A DNA stretch of 64,000 nt from positions 482,995-546,994 of the forward strand of contig AP023053.1 of the NCBI GenBank assembly GCA_019703815.1, read 5' to 3'. The notes beneath the pieces are model-generated. The model had not been told where the DNA came from. It was given only the letters and a program-made list of their open reading frames with translations, and did no database searches. Of this stretch, positions 35,222 through 44,363 are shown one piece after another (position 1 is the first letter of the stretch; each line of letters begins with the position of its first letter). Source of the DNA: Thaumasiovibrio occultus. GTDB taxonomy: Bacteria; Pseudomonadota; Gammaproteobacteria; Enterobacterales; Vibrionaceae. Position numbers and translations under genes: made by a program.

Positions 35222-37141
35222 ATGCAAGAATCTGTCACTGAATTTCGCCAGCTAGATCTGGCCGACACTCTTCTTTCTGCACTTGACGCGATGGGCTTTA
35301 CTCAGCCTACGCCAATTCAGGCAGCCTCAATTCCACTGCTACTAACTGGTACCGATGCTTTAGGTAAAGCACAAACGGGTACGGGTAAAACGGCAGCATT
35401 CTCCCTACCTCTTCTGAATAAATTGGACTTGTCACAGCGCAAACCACAAGCAATCGTTATGGCGCCAACGCGCGAGCTAGCGATTCAGGTTGCGGCTGAA
35501 ATGAAGAACCTAGGTCAGAATATCAGCGGACTTAAAGTCCTAGAAATTTACGGCGGTGCATCGATTGTTGATCAGATGCGCGCACTAAAAGCAGGCGCAC
35601 ACATCGTTGTTGGTACGCCTGGTCGTGTGAAAGACTTGATCACCCGTGATCGTCTACACCTTGATGAAGTTAGCACTTTCGTTCTGGATGAAGCCGACGA
35701 AATGTTGAAAATGGGCTTCGTTGACGACGTAACTTGGATCATGGAGCAAGCGCCAGCATCTGCACAACGCGTACTGTTCTCTGCGACCATGCCTCCAATG
35801 GTGAAAGAAATCGTTGACCGATTCTTGCGCGAACCTGCACGTATCGACGTCGCAGGTAGCAACCGCACTGTTGCTCAAGTTGAGCAGCAATTCTGGGTTG
35901 TTAAAGGTGTTGAGAAAGACGAAGCGATGTCTCGTCTACTTGAAACTGAAGAAACTGACGCATCTATCGTATTCGTACGTACTCGTCAGGACACCGAGCG
36001 TCTAGCGGATTGGCTATGTGCCCGTGGCTTCAAAGCAGCGGCTCTACACGGTGATATCCCGCAGTCGCTACGTGAGCGTACTGTTGATCACATCAAACGT
36101 GGTGTTATCGATATCCTAGTCGCGACTGACGTTGTGGCGCGTGGTCTTGACGTACCGCGTATTACTCACGTATTTAACTACGACATCCCATTCGATGTTG
36201 AGTCTTACATTCACCGTATCGGTCGTACCGGTCGTGCGGGCCGCGCAGGTAAAGCGATCCTTCTTGTTCGCACTAACCAAATGCGTATGCTTCGTACCAT
36301 CGAGCACGTGACCAAGTCGAAGATGGAAGAAATCCAACTTCCTCTGCGTGATGCGGTAGCAGCTTCTCGTCTAGCACGTCTAGGTGATGAGTTGGCGGCA
36401 GACAAAGAAATGCCAAGCCTAGAGAAGTTCGTTGAACTGGTTGAATCGCTACAAGCGAGCATCGAAGTTGACGCAACGGTTCTGGCGGCAATGCTGCTTA
36501 AGCGCCAACAAGGTAACCGTCCGTTGTTCTACAACGGTCCAGACCCAATGATCGCTGCGCTTGAGCGCGACAACCAACGTCGCCGTGACCGTCGCGATGA
36601 TCGCGGTGGCCGTGACGGTGAACGTCGTGGTGAGCGTCGTGAGCGTCGCGAATACAACAACGCGGATTGGGATACTTACCAACTGCAAGTTGGTCGTGAG
36701 CAAGGCGTTCAAGTGAAAGACATCGTTGGCGCAATCGCGAACGAACTAGGTCTGAACAAAGACAGCATTGGCGCGATTAAACTAGCACCAGAGCACACTT
36801 ACGTTCAATTGCCAAAAACCATGAGCAAAGACGTTGCTGAACAGTTGAAGAAACTGCGTATCCGTCAAAACCAAGTGAACGCTGTGGTTGTTGAAGGCGA
36901 AGTGATGAACGAGCAACGTCGTGGTGGCCCACGTCGTGATGGTGGCTTCCGTGGTAACCGCGATGGTAACCGTGAAGGTGGCTACCGTGGCAACCGTGAA
37001 GGTGGCCGTGGTGGTCGTGACGGCGAGCGTCGTTTTGACCGTAACCGTGGCGGTGATCACCGTGGTTCACACCGTGGTGAGCGTAACCATGGTGACCGCA
37101 ATCAAGGTGGTCAAGCGCGTCGTCGCTACGAAGACGCATAA
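35222..37141 (+). CDS. deaD: DEAD-box ATP-dependent RNA helicase DeaD (CsdA)
   Basis: 639 residues. Helicase core: Q motif near residue 30 (GFTQPTPIQAASIPLLL), motif I AQTGTGKTAAF (about 49-59), DEAD motif LDEADEML, SAT in LFSATMP, and motif VI HRIGRTGRAGR. Then come the DbpA-like RNA-binding domain (about 500-565) and Arg/Gly-rich tails (RRDRRDDRGGRDGERRG and a longer end with repeated GNRDGNREGGYRGNRE). It remodels ribosome assembly intermediates and mRNAs, mainly in the cold. The RGG region is encoded by repeated CGT-GGT units, so tail length may vary between strains. Confidence 0.96.
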   Translation: MQESVTEFRQLDLADTLLSALDAMGFTQPTPIQAASIPLLLTGTDALGKAQTGTGKTAAFSLPLLNKLDLSQRKPQAIVMAPTRELAIQVAAEMKNLGQNISGLKVLEIYGGASIVDQMRALKAGAHIVVGTPGRVKDLITRDRLHLDEVSTFVLDEADEMLKMGFVDDVTWIMEQAPASAQRVLFSATMPPMVKEIVDRFLREPARIDVAGSNRTVAQVEQQFWVVKGVEKDEAMSRLLETEETDASIVFVRTRQDTERLADWLCARGFKAAALHGDIPQSLRERTVDHIKRGVIDILVATDVVARGLDVPRITHVFNYDIPFDVESYIHRIGRTGRAGRAGKAILLVRTNQMRMLRTIEHVTKSKMEEIQLPLRDAVAASRLARLGDELAADKEMPSLEKFVELVESLQASIEVDATVLAAMLLKRQQGNRPLFYNGPDPMIAALERDNQRRRDRRDDRGGRDGERRGERRERREYNNADWDTYQLQVGREQGVQVKDIVGAIANELGLNKDSIGAIKLAPEHTYVQLPKTMSKDVAEQLKKLRIRQNQVNAVVVEGEVMNEQRRGGPRRDGGFRGNRDGNREGGYRGNREGGRGGRDGERRFDRNRGGDHRGSHRGERNHGDRNQGGQARRRYEDA

Positions 37142-37157
37142 TAAAGCGTTAATTAAC

Positions 37158-37188
37158 AAAAAAAACCTGCCAATCGGCAGGTTTTTTT
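37158..37188 (+). terminator. Terminator of deaD
   Basis: AAAAACCTGCC pairs with GGCAGGTTTTT around AATC, with seven T, 17 bases past the stop. Confidence 0.92.
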
Positions 37189-37466
37189 ATGCGACATTAC
37201 TCGCACTTCTGTCTATGCTTTAACACGCTTATGAATCTGATGTGTATCTCAATATTGAGACAATTATCCATTATTTATATGGAAATGTGCTGTTATTGCG
37301 ACATGTTTGAGTGAAAAGAATCGCGCATTTCATAAGATCCAGTGATAAATGAATCTCGAACATTAATATCGCTGCTGTTCAATAGGCCGCGTTTGGGGTA
37401 TATCTTAAGTCTATTGCATTGATTTTAGATGAACACCCGCCGGTGAGCATGGAAGGACCCTCAATA

Positions 37467-39371
37467 ATGTCGACAGCTCGGAAACGAAATTCAGCCTTAC
37501 TGATAGCAATTGCAGTATTCTGGATTATTGCTTCAGCCATTTCTCTGATTTATTTCCCAACGACTGAATCACTTCTGATTTCGATCCTTTTATTACTGCC
37601 CGGGGCTATCGCCGTTGCCGTTATGGTGGGCATTAACGCCTACGCTAATCGGGAAATATCGCAGTTTCAAGTTGAAGCGAACTCTCATCTTAAGATCCGT
37701 AATCGTTACCAGACATTGCTAGATACTCTGCCTGATGCCGCCTGGGTGCGCACCAAAGATGGTACGTACCTGATTGTAAACCGTGAGTTTACTGAAACCA
37801 TTGAGATGGATGAGAAAGGCCTTGCCGAAAAGAGTGCCGCTCAATTGGTCGACTTTCACGCGCAGCGTCCTTATTTGTTAGACGACGATGAGAAAATCGC
37901 GTCAGGCGCGTCGGTGCAAAAAGAGTTAAATCTCCGTAATCCCGATGGCAGTTACACTTGGGTTGAATTAATTAAGGTGCCGGTGTTTGATGAAGGCCAA
38001 ATTGTGGCCACCGCAGGCATCGTTCGTGATATAAGCGCTCGTAAAGCGGCGCAAAATCGCCTCGCATTCCACGCCAATTTTGATGAATTGACGCGTCTGC
38101 CAAACCGTAATTCTTTAGAAAAAGATCTTGGCGAGGCCATTTCCCGTTACAAGACCGGCGATCTACTGGCGCTATGCTTTCTTGATTTAGATAAATTTAA
38201 ACTGGTTAATGACTCTATTGGCCATCTTTCTGGCGACAAAGTACTGAATATTGTTGCTCAATCATTGCGCTTAGCGGTGGGTAATGAAGGTAAAGTCTAT
38301 CGTTTGAGCGGCGATGAATTTGTTGTCGTCTTCGACAAATTAAAAGGTGTTGCTGATCTGAACAAGCAGGTGAAAACCTTGATTGATTCAGCATGTCAAA
38401 CTTGCAACATTGATAGCTTTGAATTCAATATTTCCGCCAGTATGGGCGTGAGCTTCTATCCGGATCACGGCAATGACTGTTGGGATTTGATCCGTGCCGC
38501 TGATATTGCGATGTGTCAGGCCAAGCAAGCGGGCCGTAAGCGTTATCACTTCTTCACCGAAGAATACGCAGGCCTGGCGTTTGAACACTTGTCGCTCGAG
38601 AAACGTTTACGTAACGCCTTAGAGCACCATGAATTTTTCCTACGTTTCCAACCGATCATCGATGTCGATACCAACAGTATGGTCGCGATGGAGGCGCTGG
38701 TACGCTGGCAAGATCCTGAAAACGGCGAGCAAGAGCCGGTTACCTTTATTCCGTTTGCCGAGCAGACCGGCCTGATCACCGATATTGGCGACTGGGTGCT
38801 GGAGGCGGCGATACGTCAACAAGCCAACTGGCAGAAAGCGGGCAAACAGATCGTACCGATGTCGGTTAACGTGTCGAGCTTACAATTTTTCCAACCCGAT
38901 TTTGTCGCGCGACTGGCGACCTTGCTGTCTGAAACTGAGTTAGACGGCGAATGGTTAGAGCTTGAATTAACTGAAAGTATCTTGATGAAACACGAAAACC
39001 GTTTGTTGTCGACGCTCAAGCGGATTCGCTCTCTCGGTGTGAGTCTCAGCATTGATGATTTCGGTACGGGCTATTCGAGCCTGTCTTATTTATCGGCGTA
39101 TCCTATCAATAAGTTGAAAATTGACCGCACGTTTGTCGATATGATTGACCAACGTCCCGATAAAGTCACCATCACCAAGAGCATTATCGAGCTTGGCCGT
39201 AACCTTAACCTGACGGTGGTGGCGGAAGGGGTAGAGCGCGAACAAGAGAAAGATACGGTGTCATTACTGGGTTGCGCACAAATCCAAGGTTACTTGTACT
39301 CACGTCCTTGCTTGGAAGCTGAGATTTACGATTGGTTGGAAGCTGCCGAAGAGCAAGTGGTCACACTGTAA
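37467..39371 (+). CDS. PAS-GGDEF-EAL cyclic di-GMP protein
   Basis: 634 residues. Two membrane helices (about residues 10-30 and 36-58) are followed by a PAS domain (about 80-200), a GGDEF domain and an EAL domain. The GGDEF signature is SGDEF (YRLSGDEFVVVF), a variant that is active in some proteins and only binds GTP in others. The EAL domain is complete: MEALVRWQDPE, a later ELTESIL, and SIDDFGTGYSSLSYL with the catalytic and metal residues, so phosphodiesterase activity is likely. The start at ATG 37467 follows GGAAGGA. Its own terminator lies at 39393-39420. Confidence 0.93.
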   Translation: MSTARKRNSALLIAIAVFWIIASAISLIYFPTTESLLISILLLLPGAIAVAVMVGINAYANREISQFQVEANSHLKIRNRYQTLLDTLPDAAWVRTKDGTYLIVNREFTETIEMDEKGLAEKSAAQLVDFHAQRPYLLDDDEKIASGASVQKELNLRNPDGSYTWVELIKVPVFDEGQIVATAGIVRDISARKAAQNRLAFHANFDELTRLPNRNSLEKDLGEAISRYKTGDLLALCFLDLDKFKLVNDSIGHLSGDKVLNIVAQSLRLAVGNEGKVYRLSGDEFVVVFDKLKGVADLNKQVKTLIDSACQTCNIDSFEFNISASMGVSFYPDHGNDCWDLIRAADIAMCQAKQAGRKRYHFFTEEYAGLAFEHLSLEKRLRNALEHHEFFLRFQPIIDVDTNSMVAMEALVRWQDPENGEQEPVTFIPFAEQTGLITDIGDWVLEAAIRQQANWQKAGKQIVPMSVNVSSLQFFQPDFVARLATLLSETELDGEWLELELTESILMKHENRLLSTLKRIRSLGVSLSIDDFGTGYSSLSYLSAYPINKLKIDRTFVDMIDQRPDKVTITKSIIELGRNLNLTVVAEGVEREQEKDTVSLLGCAQIQGYLYSRPCLEAEIYDWLEAAEEQVVTL

Positions 39372-39392
39372 CTTTATTTCGGTAATAGTAAG

Positions 39393-39420
39393 AAGCAGAT
39401 CCAATGGGCCTGCTTTTTTT
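39393..39420 (+). terminator. Terminator of the PAS-GGDEF-EAL gene
   Basis: AAGCAG pairs with CTGCTT around an 11-base loop and is followed by a T run, 21 bases past the stop. Confidence 0.75.
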
Positions 39421-39700
39421 ATGCGTGTTTTCATCGCTAAGCTATTGCTTGGTTGATACGACGCCGGCTAGGTTTTTCCGTCCAGCTTAGTGCTGTCTTG
39501 TGATTTGATGTCGAAGTGAAAATGTGGGCGACTTGCTTGCGGGATCAGTTAGCCCATCGATCGCAGTGTGATTAATAACTAGACGTAAGCGCTAAGGTTC
39601 TGTGACTTGGCTTGAAACTTAGATCCTCTAACGAGTTGAAAGTGATGTGGTTAGCCTATTTTTGAGTAAACTGTTTCAGTTAAAGTAGGAACACGACATT

Positions 39701-40330
39701 ATGAACGCGACCAATCTTACCGATAGTGAGTTTCTGGCGATTAGAAGTACGCTAGAGCAATATCTCAGCACGCAATGGGTTGTAGAAAGCAGCCCGCAGT
39801 TTAACGTTCAGGTGAATAAACTGGACCGCTCGCGTCAACAAGCGTTTGTCGATGCATTGAATCGCGATCTGGCAGGACATGCAACCTGTGATACGCTGTT
39901 TTCTCTGCCAGAGTATTGGCTTAATGAAGATACCGTTGGCCCGCGCTCTTACACGCTAGATGCCGATATTACGCTAACCCATAACGACGAATGTTGTGGC
40001 CTGATGAAGATCTCGCTGAGCTTTTGGCGTACGAAAGGGCACTGGTATTGCTCAATCGATCTTAATTTGATCACTGTGCTTTCATCTTATAGAGAGCAAG
40101 GTGTCGGCAAACTCTTGGTAGAACAAGGGATAGATCATTACGTCAATCGACTGATCATCGATGGGTTCTCTCGTTTGGAAAAGCGTGACGTACAGTTAGA
40201 TCTCGTGTTCCAAGCCGATTATCTCAACCAAGCGAGTAAAAAGCTGGGTGAGTACGCATTCGAATTATTGGAAAGTATTGATATCGAGCTTTCTGCGCGA
40301 AGTTATTTAGTGGATATGAGTAACGAGTAA
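39701..40330 (+). CDS. GNAT-fold protein, 209 residues
   Basis: The middle of the protein has a GNAT motif A (about residues 125-138: VLSSYREQGVGKLLVEQGID), preceded by the beta strands that usually lead to it (WYCSIDLNLITVL). The flanks differ from common GNATs: an N-terminal helical region of about 60 residues and a C-terminal helix pair. It may be a distant acetyltransferase or a conserved Vibrio hypothetical. Start ATG with TAGGAAC upstream. It lies 83 bases before the DNA-J related gene. Confidence 0.65.
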   Translation: MNATNLTDSEFLAIRSTLEQYLSTQWVVESSPQFNVQVNKLDRSRQQAFVDALNRDLAGHATCDTLFSLPEYWLNEDTVGPRSYTLDADITLTHNDECCGLMKISLSFWRTKGHWYCSIDLNLITVLSSYREQGVGKLLVEQGIDHYVNRLIIDGFSRLEKRDVQLDLVFQADYLNQASKKLGEYAFELLESIDIELSARSYLVDMSNE

Positions 40331-40413
40331 CTGCTTTGGCTGCAAACGCCACCTTGTTGTTCTTATCGTAATCGCTTATAAGTTAATGATGTTTTGATGA
40401 AGAGTACGTCTTA

Positions 40414-41025
40414 ATGCACAGTGTCGAAGTCGCACCGGATGAGCTAGACAATCCGCTCATTTGGCCAATTTTGAGTTTGTTGGAAAAACAGCCAGAGAGT
40501 TGGAAAGTGCACATTTTGGCGGATGCATTGCTAAAAGGCGATCTCTTACGCCAGCTTGATGATGACAATTATCTCGACCTGTTTAAGCGTAATTTTTTGA
40601 TCATGAATGCGCTGTTTCAGTTACAAGAGATGCTGTTACCCAAACAATACCTGCAAGTGGAAGCGATGGATATTTGTTTGATGTGGGCGAAACCCGGACA
40701 GCAAGCATTGTCGAATGAAGACCCACTAAAACAGTATTATCTCGATTGGCAAAACTACGATGCGAATCATCAAGATATTCGCCATTTAATGGATACATTT
40801 TGGACCAACTACCGGCAAAACTTTTCTGAGCCTAGTCGTCCTTGTATCGATCTTGATCGCGAAGAAGCGTTGGCGGTATTCGAATTGCCATTAGAGGCGA
40901 CACCAAGCCAGATCAGACGTCAATGGCGTAAGTTGGCGCTGAAATACCATCCTGATCGCCAAGGCGGTGATACGTCAATGTTTCGCGAGGTGTGCGAAGC
41001 CTGGCAGGTATTGCGCTACGTTTAA
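40414..41025 (+). CDS. DNA-J related protein with a C-terminal J domain
   Basis: 203 residues. The N-terminal two thirds match the DNA-J related family (WPILSLLEKQPESWKVHILA). The last 55 residues are a J domain with the HPD motif (ALKYHPDRQGG), which stimulates DnaK. Unlike DnaJ, the J domain is at the C-terminus and there is no zinc region. It lies 16 bases before modA, so it probably starts the transcript of the molybdate transporter genes. The functional link with molybdate is not obvious. Confidence 0.85.
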   Translation: MHSVEVAPDELDNPLIWPILSLLEKQPESWKVHILADALLKGDLLRQLDDDNYLDLFKRNFLIMNALFQLQEMLLPKQYLQVEAMDICLMWAKPGQQALSNEDPLKQYYLDWQNYDANHQDIRHLMDTFWTNYRQNFSEPSRPCIDLDREEALAVFELPLEATPSQIRRQWRKLALKYHPDRQGGDTSMFREVCEAWQVLRYV

Positions 41026-41041
41026 TCACTGGAGGTAAAGA

Positions 41042-41755
41042 GTGCAGCAACCACGCTGGAAAATACTCGTATTCTTTTCTCTCTTTATCTCCTCGCTGGC
41101 GCCTGCCGCTAATGTCTATGTCGCTTCGTCGTTGGTGACGCCGATGACTCAATTGAATGAATCAGGTTACTTTGAACCGTCGCCAATCGTCGGATCATCG
41201 TCCTCTCTCGCGCGACAAATAGTAACTGGCGCGCCAGCTGATCTTTTCTTATCGGCGAATCAACAGTGGGCCGAGTACGTTGCAAATAATCTTACGGATG
41301 CTTCGCTGCGACCTTTTCTTGAAAATCAGCTGGTGCTCGCTCAACACGCTAGCGCTAATACGGATCCATTGCTTCCCTTAGTTGAAATTATTGCTGGCAA
41401 ACACGGTTTAGTGGTGACGGGTGATCCTAGTATCGTCCCGCTTGGGCAGTATGCAGCCCAAGTGGCGGAGCAACTGGGTGTGAACCGTCTTCCTTGGATC
41501 CCAGCACGCAGTGCTAGTCATGCAGTAAAGCTACTGGAGTTGGGTGAGGTTGAGTGGGGGATCCTATACGCAACAGATGTAAAAGCTTCGCCTAGCTTAA
41601 CGTTAACTAAAACGATATCGCCAGAGTTACATCAGCCGCTGATTTATTGGGCTGTAGTTTTAACGCCAGAAGGGGAAAAGCTGTACCAACAACTGAATCG
41701 CCTTCAGGCAAAGGAGCTATTATGGCAACTAGGTTTTTCAGATGTTCCTGACTGA
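41042..41755 (+). CDS. modA: Molybdate ABC transporter, periplasmic binding protein
   Basis: 237 residues with a signal peptide (residues 1-24, ILVFFSLFISSLAPAANV). It follows the ModA pattern: VYVASSLVTPMTQL, then SSSSLARQIVTGAPADLFLS, and a late EVEWGILYATDVK with the oxyanion-binding residues. It captures molybdate (or tungstate) in the periplasm. Start GTG 41042 with GGAGG 6 bases upstream. The end overlaps modB by 14 bases. Confidence 0.92.
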   Translation: MQQPRWKILVFFSLFISSLAPAANVYVASSLVTPMTQLNESGYFEPSPIVGSSSSLARQIVTGAPADLFLSANQQWAEYVANNLTDASLRPFLENQLVLAQHASANTDPLLPLVEIIAGKHGLVVTGDPSIVPLGQYAAQVAEQLGVNRLPWIPARSASHAVKLLELGEVEWGILYATDVKASPSLTLTKTISPELHQPLIYWAVVLTPEGEKLYQQLNRLQAKELLWQLGFSDVPD

Positions 41756-42419
41756 CTTTGAACGAACCGCGATAGGGTTGAGTTTGAAAGTGGGCATTGC
41801 GGCGGTGTTGGTTACATTGCCTGTCGCTCTGGTGTTGGCGTGGCTGTTATCGCGACATCAATTTCGGGGTAAGTCGCTCCTTGCCAGTCTGATCCACTTA
41901 CCGTTAGTGATGCCACCTGTGGTAATTGGCTATGTTCTACTGTTAACCTTTGGTCGTCAAAGTCCACTCGGGCAATGGCTTGATAGTGTCGGACTATCAT
42001 TTAGTTTTAACTGGAAAGGCGCGGTATTGGCGTCAGCTGTGGTTGCGCTACCGTTAATGGTCCGAGCCCTGAGGACAGGATTTGATGTGATCGATCCCAA
42101 GCTCGAACTTGCAGCACGTACCTTGGGTGCGAGTCGTATGCGAACTTTTAGAACCATCACATTGCCTCTGCTCGCGCCATCTGTGGGCAGCGGCTTATTG
42201 CTCGGATTTTCCCGCGCGCTAGGCGAATTTGGTGCGACGATCACCTTTGTCGCCAATATTCCCGGCCAAACTCAAACTATTCCGTTAGCCATATTTCAAT
42301 CGTTAGAGTTACCAAACGGAGAGTGGCAGGCACTTCGGCTATGTGTCGTTTCTATTGCGATCTGTTTCTTTGCGGTTGGCCTATCGGAATATTGGCAAAA
42401 AGTGCAGAGGGAGCGATGA
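41742..42419 (+). CDS. modB: Molybdate ABC transporter, permease
   Basis: 225 residues with five membrane helices. The permease signature for contact with the ATPase is present (AARTLGASRMRTFRTITLPL), along with LIHLPLVMPPVVIGYVLL near residue 50. It forms the inner-membrane channel. It overlaps modA upstream and modC downstream (ATGA), so translation is coupled. Confidence 0.93.
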   Translation: MFLTDFERTAIGLSLKVGIAAVLVTLPVALVLAWLLSRHQFRGKSLLASLIHLPLVMPPVVIGYVLLLTFGRQSPLGQWLDSVGLSFSFNWKGAVLASAVVALPLMVRALRTGFDVIDPKLELAARTLGASRMRTFRTITLPLLAPSVGSGLLLGFSRALGEFGATITFVANIPGQTQTIPLAIFQSLELPNGEWQALRLCVVSIAICFFAVGLSEYWQKVQRER

Positions 42420-43498
42420 TAACAGCGCAGTTTTACATGCAACGCGATGATAACGAATTCGACTTTGATTTTGTTGTGCCTAGTCAGGGTGTAACGGCAT
42501 TGTTTGGTGTTTCAGGCGCGGGGAAAAGTACGCTGTTGGAGCTGCTCGCAGGGATCATTACGCCACAACGAGGTCACTTCTCACTGGATGGTGAGGTACT
42601 GTTTGATAGCCAGAGAGCAGTGGACGTTGCCATCGAGCAACGCCAAATTGGTATCGCGTTTCAAGATAATCGCTTGTTTCCTCATATGAGCGTGTTAGAA
42701 AATTTGTCCTTTGCGCTACCAACCACACTGAGCCCAAGCCAGAGAAAGAAACTCGATGAGGTCGTTGATCTCTTGGGGCTGCGAGAGTTACTCCAACGAA
42801 AACCGACACGTCTGTCAGGTGGCGAGCAGAAGCGGGTAGCGATAGGTCGTTGTTTGATGAGTCGCCCTAAATTGCTGTTGTTGGATGAGCCTCTGGCCGG
42901 GGTTGATGGAAAAAAGAAAGAAGAATTAATGGGCTACGTCAGTCGATTAGTTCAAAATCAAAACATTCCAGTTATTTTTGTTTCCCATGATACCGATGAA
43001 ATTATGCAACTTGCTGATTATATTGTGCTGATTGAAAATGGAAAAAGTATTATACATGGCACATTGTCTAATTTATGGACTGAGAAAGAAATCTGGTCTC
43101 GATTGCCTCCTCGATTAATTAGCTCGGTTATAACGGGTGAAGTGATCGAAAAAAATAGCATATACAACATGATGAATGTTTTGATCGGAGAGGGTATTAA
43201 TCTATGGGCAAAAGATCAAAACTTTTCATTGCAAGATAAAGTCAGACTATCGATTAATGCCAATGATGTTGTCCTTTCAAAACATAAGCTTATCTCAAGT
43301 ATGCGCAATTGTTTTTTATCGAGTATTGTTAAAATAGATCGAAATAGAAATGACGGGATTGTCACCGTGACACTTTTGCTGTCGGATCAGAAAATATTAG
43401 CTAATATTTCAGAGTGGGCATTAGAAGACTTACAACTTTCTCTCGGCGATCCTTGTTACGTGTTATTTAAAGGGTTGCGAGTGAACTTACTGCGTTAG
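42416..43498 (+). CDS. modC: Molybdate ABC transporter, ATPase
   Basis: 360 residues. Walker A is GVSGAGKSTLLELLA, the ABC signature LSGGEQKRVAIGRCL, and Walker B KLLLLDEPLAGVD. A C-terminal molybdate-binding (TOBE) domain follows from about residue 290. I start at ATG 42416, whose ATGA overlaps the modB stop. From about 42930 on the gene becomes clearly more AT-rich than modA and modB, in both codon use and sequence, which may reflect recombination in the TOBE part. Confidence 0.93.
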   Translation: MITAQFYMQRDDNEFDFDFVVPSQGVTALFGVSGAGKSTLLELLAGIITPQRGHFSLDGEVLFDSQRAVDVAIEQRQIGIAFQDNRLFPHMSVLENLSFALPTTLSPSQRKKLDEVVDLLGLRELLQRKPTRLSGGEQKRVAIGRCLMSRPKLLLLDEPLAGVDGKKKEELMGYVSRLVQNQNIPVIFVSHDTDEIMQLADYIVLIENGKSIIHGTLSNLWTEKEIWSRLPPRLISSVITGEVIEKNSIYNMMNVLIGEGINLWAKDQNFSLQDKVRLSINANDVVLSKHKLISSMRNCFLSSIVKIDRNRNDGIVTVTLLLSDQKILANISEWALEDLQLSLGDPCYVLFKGLRVNLLR

Positions 43499-43595
43499 CA
43501 ATTTGAGAAAACTAACTAGACAAGTTTATTAGGTGGGATTATCATCAAGACAAGCATCATTCTTTGATGTCCCTCAGTGCCTGCGAAACGGGCAT

Positions 43596-43627
43596 GCGCG
43601 CCAGTCCACAATGGTCGCGCTCTTTTT
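43596..43627 (+). terminator. Terminator of modABC
   Basis: GCGCG...CGCGC stem with an imperfect middle (25 bases), followed by TCTTTTTATATT, about 100 bases past modC and before the next start. Confidence 0.65.
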
Positions 43628-43660
43628 ATATTATTGGAATTCCCTTTGGGTAATAGTTCA

Positions 43661-43939
43661 ATGACTGATTTTGAAAAAGCAGAAAAAGCGCTTGCAGCTG
43701 CGTTAAACAAAGTTGCGAGTGGTACCAACGAATCTCGACGTGATTACCGAACTGTTCTTATGGACTTTGCAGATGAAGTCCCTGGGCGTCAAAAAGCAGT
43801 GATTAAGCGCATGCCTTTGGAAAAAGTGAATAATTTAATTGCTGTATTAAATGAATTTAAAGAAGAATCTCGCTTACAACGCATTGCTGAAATTAGCGAG
43901 ATGTTGGAAAAAGACGGAATTGACCCGCGCGATTTGTAA
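43661..43939 (+). CDS. Short H-NS-like protein without a DNA-binding domain
   Basis: 92 residues, starting at ATG 43661 after TTTGGGTAAT. The C-terminal half (VLNEFKEESRLQRIAEISEM, then LEKDGIDPRDL) closely resembles the end of the H-NS/VicH oligomerisation domain, where the D-G-I-D-P motif links to the DNA-binding domain. Here the gene ends right after it, so no W-T-G-Q-G-R-T-P part is present. Truncated H-NS relatives can act as antagonists by forming mixed oligomers. That role is inference; the first 40 residues do not look like standard H-NS. Confidence 0.55.
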   Translation: MTDFEKAEKALAAALNKVASGTNESRRDYRTVLMDFADEVPGRQKAVIKRMPLEKVNNLIAVLNEFKEESRLQRIAEISEMLEKDGIDPRDL

Positions 43940-43963
43940 AAAAAACATCCCAGTAACGGGATG
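43938..43963 (-). terminator. Terminator of the 63-residue gene (minus strand)
   Basis: On the minus strand CATCCC pairs with GGGATG and is followed by eight T. It also closes the convergent plus-strand gene, though without a T run on that strand. Confidence 0.8.
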
Positions 43964-44006
43964 CCTTCGATTTAGATTTAACTTTTCCTGCGCACTTTAA
44001 CGGCAA

Positions 44007-44198
44007 TCACACTGGTGTAGCGAGTTCCTCTTCGAGGTATTTGAATACCAAACTGATATGCTCGAATTGCTCAATAACCTTGCCATGCGTATCGCGGATC
44101 TGATACGAGGCTCGGCTCTGTTTTCCGTCTGTGTGAAGCGTTTTTCGCTCGTAGACGGAAAACCCATACTTTTGTTTGATCAGCGTTTCGAACTCCAT
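44007..44198 (-). CDS. Conserved small protein, 63 residues
   Basis: A soluble small protein (MEFETLIKQKYGFSVYERKT and onward). GGAGGAG lies 5 bases before the ATG, among the strongest ribosome binding sites in the window, and it has its own terminator. Pattern of beta strands ending in a helix; similar hypotheticals are common in Vibrionaceae. Function unknown. Confidence 0.65.
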   Translation of the reverse strand: MEFETLIKQKYGFSVYERKTLHTDGKQSRASYQIRDTHGKVIEQFEHISLVFKYLEEELATPV

Positions 44199-44363
44199 AA
44201 CTCCTCCTCAATTCACTCACTAAAAGTAAGCTTATTAAAGAAGCGTTTTTCTTTTTGCCACAAAGATCAGACTCTGATTAAAAATGCTCAGCAATGACCA
44301 ATTATGGAATCGGGTTAAAAGTTGTGCATTTCGCGTTGCGCACTGTTTTTTTGAAGCCCGGTT

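Noticed and set aside
36560..37223. Long antisense and shifted frames over the 3' end of deaD (His/Asp-rich or Val/Thr-rich)
   Set aside because: They mirror the CGT/GGT repeats of the RGG tail and are shadows of deaD.
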